Of a stretch of 64,000 nt of DNA, positions 19,961 through 28,374 are shown one piece after another. Source of the stretch: Synechococcus sp. PCC 7502 (lineage in GTDB: Bacteria; Cyanobacteriota; Cyanobacteriia; Pseudanabaenales; Pseudanabaenaceae). The number at the start of each line of letters is the position of its first letter. Position 1 is the stretch's first letter. Location: assembly GCF_000317085.1 (NCBI RefSeq), contig NC_019702.1:526394-590393 (forward strand), given 5' to 3'. The position numbers were made by a program, and so were the translations under genes. The notes under the pieces are model-generated. The model saw only the letters and a program-made list of their open reading frames with translations, did not search any database and was not told the DNA's origin.

Positions 19961-21226
19961 ATGCTTGATCCAGATTTAAAGACTATTCAACTCAATCAAC
20001 AGGAGTATGAACGGTATTCTCGCCATCTTATTCTGCCCGAAGTCGGAGTAGAAGGACAAAAAAAATTAAAAGCTGCCAGTGTCCTTTGTATTGGAACTGG
20101 TGGTTTAGGTGCGCCTTTATTAATGTACTTAGCTGCTGCTGGGGTAGGACGCATTGGCATTGTTGATTTTGATATTGTTGATGCTTCAAATCTGCAACGT
20201 CAAGTTATTCACGGCACTTCTTGGATCGGTAAGCCCAAAATTGAGTCTGCTAAAAACCGGATCTATGAAATTAATCCCCATTGCCAAGTTGATCTGTATG
20301 AGACCATGATCAGCTCGGAAAATGCCCTAGAAATTATGGCTCCCTATGACATTGTGGTCGATGGCACAGATAATTTCCCTACCAGATATTTAGTTAATGA
20401 TGCCTGCGTATTATTAAATAAGCCCAATGTCTATGGTTCTATCTATAGATTTGAGGGACAGGCAACGGTATTTAACTATAAAGGTGGGTGGTTGCGTCCA
20501 GATAACTGGGATAGTTTATCTGCTCCAGAAAAGAAAAGCTTACGGGATAGCGATCGCGACTGGATTTATGATGCTAATGCTACAGCCCCTAACTATCGTG
20601 ATTTATATCCCGAACCACCCCCTCCTGGTTTAGTGCCTTCCTGTGCTGAAGGTGGAGTTTTAGGAATTCTGCCCGGTATTATTGGCGTAATTCAAGCCAC
20701 GGAGACCATCAAAATTATTTTGGGTAAAGGCACAAATCTCAGTGGAAGACTTCTACTGTTTGATGCTCTAAAAATGAGCTTTAGAGAGCTAAAACTGCGT
20801 CCTAATCCTGTACGTCCCGTAATTACTCAACTTATCGATTATCAACAATTTTGCGGTATCCCCCAAGCCAAAGCTATGGAATCAAACGATCAAACTCAAA
20901 TCCCTGAAATTACGGTTACTGAACTTAAGGATCTAATTAATAATCCAGATTATGTAATTATCGATGTGCGTAATCCCAGCGAATGGGAAATTGGCAGAAT
21001 TCCGAATACAACTCTGATTCCACTACCTGATATTGAAAATGGGAATGGGGTAGAGCAGGTTCGGTCTTTAGTGGGCGATCGCAAGTTAGTGGTACATTGT
21101 AAATTAGGCGGGCGATCGCTTAAGGCACTGGGTATTCTCAAACAAGCTGGCATCGATGGGATTAATGTCAAAGGTGGAATTATTGCCTGGAGTGAAGAGA
21201 TTGATAGTTCTATTCCCAAATATTAG
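19961..21226 (+). CDS. moeB: MoeB/ThiF-type adenylyltransferase fused to a rhodanese domain
   Basis: Residues 1-280 are an E1-like adenylyltransferase: RYSRHLILPEVGVEGQ, the nucleotide loop IGTGGLGAPLLMYLAAAG, the DASNLQRQV segment, DGTDNFPTRYL, and the catalytic-Cys region SCAEGGVLGILPGI. Residues about 310-421 form a rhodanese domain with Cys in VVHCKLGGRS. It should activate a small sulfur-carrier protein (MoaD or ThiS) as adenylate and supply sulfur for molybdopterin, thiamin or related paths. The zinc-binding CXXC pairs of E. coli MoeB are not seen. thiS lies in this window at 45754. Confidence 0.92.
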   Translation: MLDPDLKTIQLNQQEYERYSRHLILPEVGVEGQKKLKAASVLCIGTGGLGAPLLMYLAAAGVGRIGIVDFDIVDASNLQRQVIHGTSWIGKPKIESAKNRIYEINPHCQVDLYETMISSENALEIMAPYDIVVDGTDNFPTRYLVNDACVLLNKPNVYGSIYRFEGQATVFNYKGGWLRPDNWDSLSAPEKKSLRDSDRDWIYDANATAPNYRDLYPEPPPPGLVPSCAEGGVLGILPGIIGVIQATETIKIILGKGTNLSGRLLLFDALKMSFRELKLRPNPVRPVITQLIDYQQFCGIPQAKAMESNDQTQIPEITVTELKDLINNPDYVIIDVRNPSEWEIGRIPNTTLIPLPDIENGNGVEQVRSLVGDRKLVVHCKLGGRSLKALGILKQAGIDGINVKGGIIAWSEEIDSSIPKY

Positions 21227-21330
21227 ATAACTATTAGACCTATTTGTTCGCCACTAATATTAGCCCTAAGCCCCATGACTAAGTGCTTGTGATAAAATCG
21301 GAACGTAGGCTCAAGCCCTAACTGAGAACT

Positions 21331-21906
21331 ATGAATGCTTTAACGATCAGCCTAGAGTCCGTAATCGATCTTACTGACGAACAGTTCTTTCAACTTTGTC
21401 GCAAAAATAGCGATCTCAGGTTCGAGCGCAATGCTCAAGGGGATATCACAATTATGGCTCCAGAAGGCGGCTGCACAGGAATGCGTAGTGCCAGCATTAC
21501 CACCGATCTAGTGATTTGGAATCGCAAAACTAAGTTAGGCTTCACGTTTGGCTCATCCACAGGATTTAAACTTCCGAATGGAAGCGATCGCTCACCTGAT
21601 GCCTCATGGATTTTAAAGGAGCGTTGGGAAGCGTTAACGACCGAACAACAAGCAAAGTTTGCACCGATTTGTCCAGATTTCGTTATTGAATTGATGTCGC
21701 CTAGCGATAATTTGAAGGTTACGCAAGCCAAGATGCAGGAATATCAGGATAATGGCGCAAGGCTAGGCTGGCTGATTAATTGCAAAGATCGGGAAGTAGA
21801 AGTTTATCGGATTGGGAAGCCTAAAGAAGTTTTGCAAAATCCGAGTTCCCTTTCTGGGGAAGATGTTTTACCTGAATTTGTTTTGAGCCTTACGGAAATT
21901 TGGTGA
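21331..21906 (+). CDS. Uma2-family putative restriction endonuclease
   Basis: The 191-residue protein belongs to the Uma2 (DUF820) family of PD-(D/E)XK-fold proteins that is greatly expanded in cyanobacteria. The pattern SPDASWILKERW, then DFVIELMSPSDNL, a helical KMQEYQDNGARLGWLI and VEVYRIGKP matches the family. Nuclease activity is inferred from the fold only. It lies at the edge of the accessory islet and stands alone on the plus strand. Confidence 0.88.
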   Translation: MNALTISLESVIDLTDEQFFQLCRKNSDLRFERNAQGDITIMAPEGGCTGMRSASITTDLVIWNRKTKLGFTFGSSTGFKLPNGSDRSPDASWILKERWEALTTEQQAKFAPICPDFVIELMSPSDNLKVTQAKMQEYQDNGARLGWLINCKDREVEVYRIGKPKEVLQNPSSLSGEDVLPEFVLSLTEIW

Positions 21907-22098
21907 TTTGGTAATTAAGATGCCTTCTACGTAATGTAAAAAGAGATTTGCCCCTTTGAAATAGGTATTGAAAAAGCGCAAAATACTTTGGTTTGTGCAA
22001 CTTGCTTTTAGCTTAATTGCTGGTGCAACTGGCACACTAATTATAACTAGCGTTCTCTGTAGGTAACTCATATTTCTTGCCATTAGTTTTTCTTTCAC
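21907..22098. other. Intergenic region between the Uma2 and zorB-like genes
   Basis: This 192-base stretch separates convergent 3' ends. I see no supported gene; a minus-strand open frame overlaps it but runs into the Uma2 coding region. No strong terminator hairpin is evident. Confidence 0.45.
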
Positions 22099-22749
22099 TT
22101 AGCGGATACTTTCAACTTTTCCTAACCTTGTAAATCTAATCTCAATTCTTCTACGGGAACTATCAGAACCGCGATTAATTGGTGCCAAACCTCCCTGTGG
22201 TGAGACTAATTGAGCAGCAGAGTAAGCTCGAAATTCTAAATTTTTTAAACTAGGGATTGACTGTAATAGATTCATCACTGCTAAGGCACGCATCAACCCC
22301 AAATCAGCATTAGAACCAGCCGTAAGTTTATTAAATGGGACTTGACCGCTAGCAACTAGTTCTAGGTTTTGATCTAAGTTACTTACTGTTGCGCCATTAG
22401 CTTGACCATCAGTATGTCCAATAATTTCAATGGTATTAATTTGATACTCCTGAGCATTAGCGGCGATCTTAGTTACTAAATTTTGCGTAATAAAATCTGA
22501 TAAAGCTGGAGGAATATCTGCACTTCCAGATGTAAATTGATAGGCTCCTGTGTCTTGAATAATAATTATTGGCGGAGCTTCTTTAGGAATTTCTGGATTT
22601 ACTAAACCTGACTTATTTAATAATGGCTTGATTAAAATCAAGAGAAGAAGTAGGCTCATGATCATAAAAGCATTAGACATCAAATCTGTAAAAGATGCCC
22701 AAATATTTATGTCTTCTGTATAAAGTGGCTGTCTTCTACGTTTGCTCAT
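22099..22749 (-). CDS. ZorB-like / MotB-like membrane protein with OmpA domain
   Basis: The 216-residue protein has a short cytoplasmic N-terminus, one membrane helix (about residues 24-42) beginning SFTDLMSNAFM, where Asp22 is placed like the proton-binding Asp of MotB/ZorB. An OmpA-like peptidoglycan-binding domain follows with TIEIIGHTDGQ and RRRIEIRFTR. In Zorya defence systems ZorB pairs with ZorA as a stator-like proton motor. Here the upstream gene, 26 bases away, is the ZorA-like partner, and both point the same way. The zorB-like frame itself is intact. A different role for such motors cannot be excluded. Confidence 0.75.
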   Translation of the reverse strand: MSKRRRQPLYTEDINIWASFTDLMSNAFMIMSLLLLLILIKPLLNKSGLVNPEIPKEAPPIIIIQDTGAYQFTSGSADIPPALSDFITQNLVTKIAANAQEYQINTIEIIGHTDGQANGATVSNLDQNLELVASGQVPFNKLTAGSNADLGLMRALAVMNLLQSIPSLKNLEFRAYSAAQLVSPQGGLAPINRGSDSSRRRIEIRFTRLGKVESIR

Positions 22750-23438
22750 TACTAACTAGATTTATAATCAATTATTTATATATCCATCTCTGAATTATGC
22801 ATTTTTAGGTAATTAATTAGTTTATCAATTGAATTATCAAGAGATTTTAAGAGTTTATTTAATTCTGAAACTTGGCTGCCATAATTAATATATCTTAACT
22901 CTTCAGCATGTTTATCAATTTTGGTGCTAAGTTTATCAGTCAAATCATTCCCAGTTTTAATATCTCTCAATAGTTCCAGTATTTGAGTCTTAAAGTCCGT
23001 TGTAAATTGCTGTATCTGTAACTTTGTATTATTAAAAATTTCAGATTGATCCTTTTGTTGTACTGATGTTTGACTTCCTACATTAATTAGTTCTTGAATT
23101 AGACCATTACTTGTTCTGAGTGCGATCGCAAACTCATCTAAATTGAGAGTCTCTTCAATATGATTAAGCCTATCCTGAATTTGAGATATAACTGTATTAA
23201 TAGTATTCAGTCCTTCTTCCCCAGAACTAATAACTGTGTTTAAAGTAAGTCGTTCGCTGTTAATTGCTTGAAGTATATCAACAGAAATTTGTTGGAACCT
23301 TTGATTGGAAATAATTAAATTTTGAACTTGATCGCTAATATTAGAAGCTTGTATTAATGAATTATTGACAGCATTCATAATGTCTCCTAAAGCAGCAATA
23401 TTAGATTCAGCTTTTTGTAACTCCTGACTAGCACTATA

Positions 23439-24312
23439 GAGCCTGTTTCATATCTCATGAGTAGCAATTCTTTTTAGCATCAAACGAATAAAGCAAAGAT
23501 TGAGTTTAGCTGTAGCATTAACGAGAGTTCTCTCAAAGTTCTTAACTAAGATTTTGCATCTTTCAACCCAATTACCCACCTTGTCGGCACAACTACAAAC
23601 CCAGACAGACCTTTTTCTGCCTTCTGTTGCTTTGATACCTTAGGAGAAATTTCAAACCTAATCTTAGTCATAATCTCAGGATAAACCTTCTGTAAATCAG
23701 TCGTCAATTTTTCGATATGATAACCACTATCCAGCAATATCGTAGTTAGGGTAATGTCATCTGGCTTCGATTTGAAGTAATCAATGTTAAACGTTAACAT
23801 CTCAATCAGTCCTTGGTCATCTGATACATTTGCTCTTGTTAAATACCCAGAGTGTCAACGGCTAAATGTCTTTTGATCCCGTTAGTTGCTTTGTAGGAGC
23901 AGAAGCCCTTGGATTCTATACTTGCATTACAAGTATTTTTCACTGCTTGTGAGTCAATGATGATTAAAGTTGTCCATTTTGATTTTTTTTGACTGTTCAC
24001 GGGCTGTTGAATGCAAAGCTTCCATAATCGCAGTAAATGTACCTGTATCTTTCCACTCCTTGTAGTATCGATACACTGTAGAGAATGGTGGTAAGTCTCG
24101 GGGCATATCTCGCCAATTACAACCGTTTTTGAGTTGGTAGAGTATGCCGTCTAAAATTTGTCTTTTTGTCCAAGTTGGCGGTCTAGTTTGCTTTTTCTTT
24201 GGGAGCAATGGTTCTATAATTTCCCATTCTTTATCTGTTAGGCTACTTGAGTATGGATTTAGCATTTTCTAAGTATCATACATCTTGCTCATAATAGATA
24301 TGAAACAGGCTC
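23439..24312 (-). mobile_element. Degenerate IS5-family insertion sequence
   Basis: The 874-base element has perfect 17-base terminal inverted repeats (GAGCCTGTTTCATATCT at both ends) and is flanked by a direct repeat TATA (23435-23438 and 24313-24316), probably its target duplication. It carries an IS5-type transposase on the minus strand whose frame is broken in more than one place, so it is probably immobile on its own. It splits the zorA-like gene. Confidence 0.88.
23546..24265 (-). pseudogene. IS5-family transposase, broken
   Basis: The N-terminal part (24265 to 23954, 103 residues) has LTDKEWEIIEPLLPKKK, the QILDGILYQLKNGCNWRDMP helix-turn-helix region and STVYRYYKEW. A run of eight T (23983-23990) is a likely frameshift site before the catalytic part, where IIIDSQAVKNT carries the first Asp. 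After DTLG the frame is shifted by a deletion before TRANVSDDQGL, and the last part (from 23800) contains LLDSGYH and FVVVPTRWV. Near the 3' end WVERCKILVKNFERTL appears in yet another frame. The programmed shift is known in this family; the other changes indicate decay. Confidence 0.8.
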
Positions 24313-25198
24313 TATATAACCTTTCAGGAAAGTTAGTCGTCTTAAACAAATCCCCTGCTTCTTTGAGACGCTCTGCCCCTGCGGCTATGGTTCCAGACGC
24401 ATCCATAAATCTCAAGCCAATATCACGAGCCATCTCTCTTGATTGATTATTAGCATCTAAGATTTCTTGAGCAGGTCTTTGAAATGCTTGTTCTACTACT
24501 TCTCTAACTGCAACTCCAAATCTTATTAAGAATTGATCAAATTGGTCTGTCATCCTCTCAATACTTCTATCTAATCTAGTCCTATTCCTAGCTAGATAGA
24601 CGTTCTCAAAATAATCTTCAAGATAGTTGAAAATCTGAAATTTAAGCCTATTGGTATTAAAAAAAAGATTAATAAAATTAAGAACTACAGCACAAGATAG
24701 AGCAAATAAGCTACTAACAAAAGCGATCGCCATACCCTGTAATGGTTCTCTAAGCACATCGATTAAATTATTACCGCTAATATTTTCTAATGAGGGAATA
24801 AGGCTGCTTAAATTAATGGTTAGCCCTAGAAATGTACCAACCAAGCCAAAGGATATTAATAGATTTGGTAGAGTACTACAGAAGTTTTCAATAAACTCAT
24901 AACTGCAATTCCATAATTTTTGTTCGTTGTAAGCATGATCGATGATAACCGTAACATTAACCTTCTCTAAGTCAAATTCTTTAAAACGCCCTTCTAACTT
25001 CTTAATGAATTGATGATCGCTTAATGATTCATTTTGAAGCCTTTTTGTGTTTTTATACAAATCTCTTAAAGAAGACCAGAGTAAAAATCTCAAAAAAACT
25101 GAAATTAAACTAAAGCCAATGCAAGTATAAGCAATTAGAGAAACAATTACGTTGCCTTGTGCTAAGTTTAGTATTTTATCCATTAGCTTTGATATTTT

Positions 25199-26078
25199 GG
25201 TAGTGCGTCAAAGTAAAGTAGAGTAGGTGCAAATATTATCCCAAGTCCACTTTCTATTGGTTAAATTAGCTCTCTGGGCAGCAGTTGTCTTTTTTCGAGA
25301 GTGAATCCATATCCAATTAAAAAATGTGACTAATAATCTGACTGCTATTTCAGTCCACTCCCATAACTTGCTGAATTTATGCTGTCGTCGATGAAATCTA
25401 CCTGTCTGTTGCCTTAAAATACCATTCGTCCTCTCTATTCTTTGAGTGCGATCTTTGCCGATATAGTGTTCTACATATTCTGCCAACACTCTCTCATATC
25501 CTCCCCACCCATCAGTATTCCAATGCTGGCAATCGGTCTTTCCTAACTATCTCCTCAATTAATTCATCCGTATGTTTTCCTACTCTTGCCGCTAAAATCA
25601 ATCCACTATCATTACCTATGCTTACCCCAATCCAACAGTCTCCTGACTCAAGTTCTGTTGGTAAGCAGTTTTTCTGTTTTTTCCTACGAATGACCACATT
25701 TCATCACTACTGATTTCTTCTGTCTCTACTGCTTTAACTTCTTGGTTATGAACCATTTGGGCTTTCTGTGAGGCTTGTCTAATTATGCTAACCACTGTGT
25801 TATATGCTAATCCACTCAATCTTGCTATACCTCGTAAGCTTACTCCTTCACTTTGGCTTTGCAGGACTAAATGAATCTTTTCTGCATCTATATGCCGATG
25901 ATAGTAAATCGTATCCAAGGTCTCCACAAATGTCTTCTTACATTTAGGACATTCATACCTGACGTTGCCTTTGCTGGTTGTACCATGTCCATAAACTTTA
26001 TGATGTCCACACAATAGGCATTCCATGTCTTTATCTACTATCTCTTTTCTCTATACTACCTCATCTTGATGCACTACC
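25199..26078 (-). mobile_element. IS1-family insertion sequence, copy 1
   Basis: The 880-base element starts GGTAGTGCGTCAA and ends in the complement of GGTAGTGCATCAA, a 12/13 terminal inverted repeat. It appears identical to the copy at 56439-57318. The flanks (GATATTTT left, TAATTATT right) show no target duplication. It lies only 15 bases upstream of the zorA-like start codon, and so separates that gene from its upstream neighbour and probably from any native promoter or ribosome site. Confidence 0.92.
25208..26026 (-). pseudogene. IS1-family transposase (InsA/InsB-like), frames split
   Basis: InsA-like part (26026-25622): a zinc ribbon CLLCGHHKVYGHG...CPKCKK and a helix-turn-helix SLRGIARLSGLAYNTVV. 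It ends in SSDEMWSFVGKNRK. A slippery AAAAAAC at 25682-25676 allows the -1 shift that makes the InsAB fusion in IS1. The InsB-like part gives GDCWIGVSIGNDSGL and then, after another frame change near 25525, TDGWGGYERVLAEYV and RTQRIERTNG. The second change is not a known IS1 signal, so this copy is probably defective. The DDE residues are split over the frames. Confidence 0.82.
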
Positions 26079-26176
26079 TAATTATTTGAGATCAATAAAA
26101 AATTCAAACTTCTTAAAAATGAGCAAGGAAAGATAAATATAGATTATAAAAACTTACCGTAAAGAAATTGGGAGCT

Positions 26177-27595
26177 TTATTTTCTTATAGGCTTTTGAAG
26201 AGGATACTCTTGATCATGAATAGTAAACATATTTGGATTTTTCAGAATATCTAGCATTTCAGAGGCTTCTATTGCTCTAGCAGTATCTGCCTCCGTCCAA
26301 TCTGTTACGTCAAGATAAATAGCATCTTCAGATCGACCTTCATTATTAATTCCTGGCTCAGTAGCTATCCCGATAATATGATGAACATCTGGAAACTTAA
26401 GTTTTACAACAGAGCAGCAAGCTTCTAATAAATTTCTGCGTGATTCCCGATATTGTTCGTAATTCATCCAATCAAATTGTGGAAGTGTTAGAAAAACGTA
26501 GAAGGCTTCTTGGGTTGATTGACAACAACCATAACGAGTTGCACGCCTATCCCTAGGTGCTGATTCGATTAGACCCCAAAGCGCTCCTGCAAGGATTCTT
26601 CTGCGAAAGCGTGATTCCCGTGCCAGAAAACGTAGAAGGGGTTCTGTTCCTTTGACATTAGGATGAGTTGCAAAATACTGCGTATCTTCCAGCACGTGCT
26701 TACTGAAGGACTCAATCAACTTATCCCAAATATAGCTGACTCTATCAGCCGAGATCTGAGCTTGACGCTGGGGGCTTTGACTGAAGTCCTCCCAATGACC
26801 TTCATCGAAGCAAAGGTGAGTAACTCGCTCAGTAGCAGCAGTCGATATAACAAAATCGTGTTCATCCTTTTCATTTATATTCTTTAGGTAATATGCCAAT
26901 AGATCTTCTTCACTTGCGGCAATAACAACCGTATCGGATCTAAGAAGTTGCTCTTTTTTGGTTAAGTAAGAAACAAAATCTGAAATAGTATCCAATGTAC
27001 CTAAAACAATATCTAAAGATGTGTCACCTAGAATATGAACAAAAGTATGACTTGGATCAATATCTCCAATAATAAATGGGATACCATCATTGTCATTTAT
27101 ATAATGTTCATCACCTTTAATGGAAGTATTAATTACGAGACTACCACTACCTCCAAGTTCTTGTTGACAGCGCTTAGAATCTCCATGTGCTACAACAATT
27201 AGGTGAAATATTGCTGTTGACAAATCAGGCAAATCAAGGGGTAAAGGTATGGTACATAGATGATCTAAAAAAAGGTGATTTTGGTTTCGCTTAATTAACC
27301 TTTCAGCACCCCATAGTTGATCTGCTGATTTCTTTACTGCTTTTTTAAACCATCTGTTCCAATCAAGCCCAAGTTGATCGCTATTTGGAAACTGGCAATC
27401 TTTGTCTGAAAAAATAATAATGTGATTCTCGAAAACTACTAACAAATCACAGAGTTCTTTCCCTTCCCTTCCTTTACCTAAGCCTTGATCTCTGAATACT
27501 CCTGAATAGCTCCAAAGTGACAAAAATGTACGATCACAAAGAAGTTTTAAGTAACGTTCAGATTCAGTAATGCCATCTGCTCGTAAAATAGGCAT
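26177..27595 (-). CDS. Unannotated protein with a PD-(D/E)XK-like motif, upstream of zorA-like gene
   Basis: The 472-residue protein starts MPILRADGITESERYLKLLC. Near residue 48 comes GKELCDLLVVFENHIIIFS followed by DKDC; the order Glu, Asp, hydrophobic strands and a Ser-Asp-Lys resembles a variant nuclease core, but the usual acidic residue two before the Lys is Ser. LDWNRWFKKAVKKSADQLW and SDFVSYLTKKEQLL are highly regular and look conserved. The C-terminal part has no recognised domain. I recall similar unannotated proteins in other bacteria but cannot name a family. It is on the same strand as the zorA/zorB-like genes, now separated by an IS1 copy. Confidence 0.6.
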   Translation of the reverse strand: MPILRADGITESERYLKLLCDRTFLSLWSYSGVFRDQGLGKGREGKELCDLLVVFENHIIIFSDKDCQFPNSDQLGLDWNRWFKKAVKKSADQLWGAERLIKRNQNHLFLDHLCTIPLPLDLPDLSTAIFHLIVVAHGDSKRCQQELGGSGSLVINTSIKGDEHYINDNDGIPFIIGDIDPSHTFVHILGDTSLDIVLGTLDTISDFVSYLTKKEQLLRSDTVVIAASEEDLLAYYLKNINEKDEHDFVISTAATERVTHLCFDEGHWEDFSQSPQRQAQISADRVSYIWDKLIESFSKHVLEDTQYFATHPNVKGTEPLLRFLARESRFRRRILAGALWGLIESAPRDRRATRYGCCQSTQEAFYVFLTLPQFDWMNYEQYRESRRNLLEACCSVVKLKFPDVHHIIGIATEPGINNEGRSEDAIYLDVTDWTEADTARAIEASEMLDILKNPNMFTIHDQEYPLQKPIRK

Positions 27596-27680
27596 AATTA
27601 ATTGTAGGTATTTGCGACTCTGAGACTTTTTTACTTTATCATCACCTTAAACTGGTTGAGTTAGATTATTTTGCGAATTC

Positions 27681-27956
27681 CTAATAAAAGTCCGTCATAT
27701 AGGAACTAGGCTCATTTGGTTTAGTTTTAACTGAAATATCTCCGTTGACAACAACCTGACAAGCTAAACGGTAATTATCTGGTTTGCGTTTGAACTTAAA
27801 AGTTTCAAAATCAGTACGGGGTGATAAATTTTCTATACCTTTCGTAATTTCCACCACACAGGTACCACATTGACCATAGCCTCCGCAGTTTGTTAGTTTT
27901 TCCATAACAACCTCTTCATCGAGTTCAACGGGCTTAGGAGTTAATTCTTGTCTCAT
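27681..27956 (-). CDS. Plant/adrenodoxin-type 2Fe-2S ferredoxin, shortened N-terminus
   Basis: The 91-residue protein has the iron-sulfur loop [15 protein letters not shown] with Cys spacing CX5CX2C and the later Cys in [15 protein letters not shown]. The segment [23 protein letters not shown] is typical of one cyanobacterial ferredoxin family. In that family about 15-20 more residues normally precede the part that begins MRQEL here; the upstream DNA has no matching frame. It may be truncated, or start at a non-ATG codon I cannot see. It likely carries electrons in the cytosol. Confidence 0.7.
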   Translation of the reverse strand: MRQELTPKPVELDEEVVMEKLTNCGGYGQCGTCVVEITKGIENLSPRTDFETFKFKRKPDNYRLACQVVVNGDISVKTKPNEPSSYMTDFY

Positions 27957-27978
27957 AGCGATCGCCTAAAATCAACTA

Positions 27979-28158
27979 ATGAAACCAACAGGAACCCAAT
28001 ATTTAGTATTTGAGGCACTTGATACCTTGAAGGTGATTAAATGATACTTTTTCAATCCAGATACAGGAATTTGGTTTATAGAGGGTTTAAGTCCTATAAC
28101 TAATATTGCTAAAATTATGCCTAATAGTTCTATTGAATTAGCAAAGGTTGAAGAATGA
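27979..28158 (+). pseudogene. Small ORF with an in-frame TGA
   Basis: From ATG 27979 the frame gives MKPTGTQYLVFEALDTLKVIK, then TGA at 28042, then in the same frame 37 more sensible residues (YFFNPDTGIWFIEGLSP and onward) to a stop that overlaps the next start as ATGA. The composition on both sides is protein-like and I do not recognise the family. A nonsense mutation in a small gene is the simplest reading; chance is also possible. Confidence 0.4.
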
Positions 28159-28349
28159 GCCAAGATGTTAAAGCCAGAATTAAAGAGCTTTTTGCCATAG
28201 GCGATCGCCGTCACATACAGCAAGGTAGAACTGGTGCAGTTAACCTGAATGAGTTACTCATGCCTGAAGAAGCAAGCGAATTATCTAAATTATTAAATCA
28301 ACTGCCTTCTAAAAAGCCTAGTCCTGTGAATTTAACTAAATCTGCCTGA
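28155..28349 (+). CDS. Small protein of unknown function
   Basis: This is a 64-residue ORF, MSQDVKARIKELFAIGDRRH and onwards, ending PSPVNLTKSA. It overlaps the preceding small ORF by four bases (ATGA), as coupled genes do, with a weak AAAGG upstream. The charged helical N-terminal half and NLNELLMPEEASELSKLLNQ look like a real small protein. No function can be given. The 25 bases that follow lead into the ABC permease. Confidence 0.5.
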   Translation: MSQDVKARIKELFAIGDRRHIQQGRTGAVNLNELLMPEEASELSKLLNQLPSKKPSPVNLTKSA

Positions 28350-28374
28350 CATTCAAATCAAAAACTTAATTATT

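Larger units (their letters stand above)
22776..25183 (-). pseudogene. ZorA-like MotA/TolQ/ExbB-type gene, split by an IS5-family relic
   Basis: The gene starts at ATG 25183 and ends at 22776; removing the 874-base element and one TATA copy leaves 1,530 bases, an exact frame of 509 residues. Three membrane segments are visible (near VIVSLIAYTCIGFSLISV, LLISFGLVGTFLGLTI and AIAFVSSLFALSCAVV), the last two being the MotA/TolQ channel pair. A long coiled-coil tail (residues about 200-500) follows, as in ZorA, and unlike MotA. The junction would read ERLYSASQELQ. The 5' half (24317-25183) still encodes the channel; the 3' half (to about 23434) encodes most of the tail. As interrupted, it would make only a truncated protein ending in element sequence. 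Confidence 0.72.

Noticed and set aside
21868..22098. A 76-codon minus-strand frame at the end of the zorB-like gene
   Set aside because: It runs into the Uma2 gene on the other strand, has no family-like sequence, and looks like a chance frame.
22099..25183. The zorA/zorB-like genes as flagellar MotA/MotB or TolQ/TolR
   Set aside because: The long coiled-coil tail and absence of flagellar or Tol genes nearby favour a ZorAB-like pair, though the distinction rests on architecture alone.
27972..28223. A minus-strand frame across the small coupled ORFs
   Set aside because: The plus-strand frames have coupled ends (ATGA) and better composition; this one has no recognisable features.
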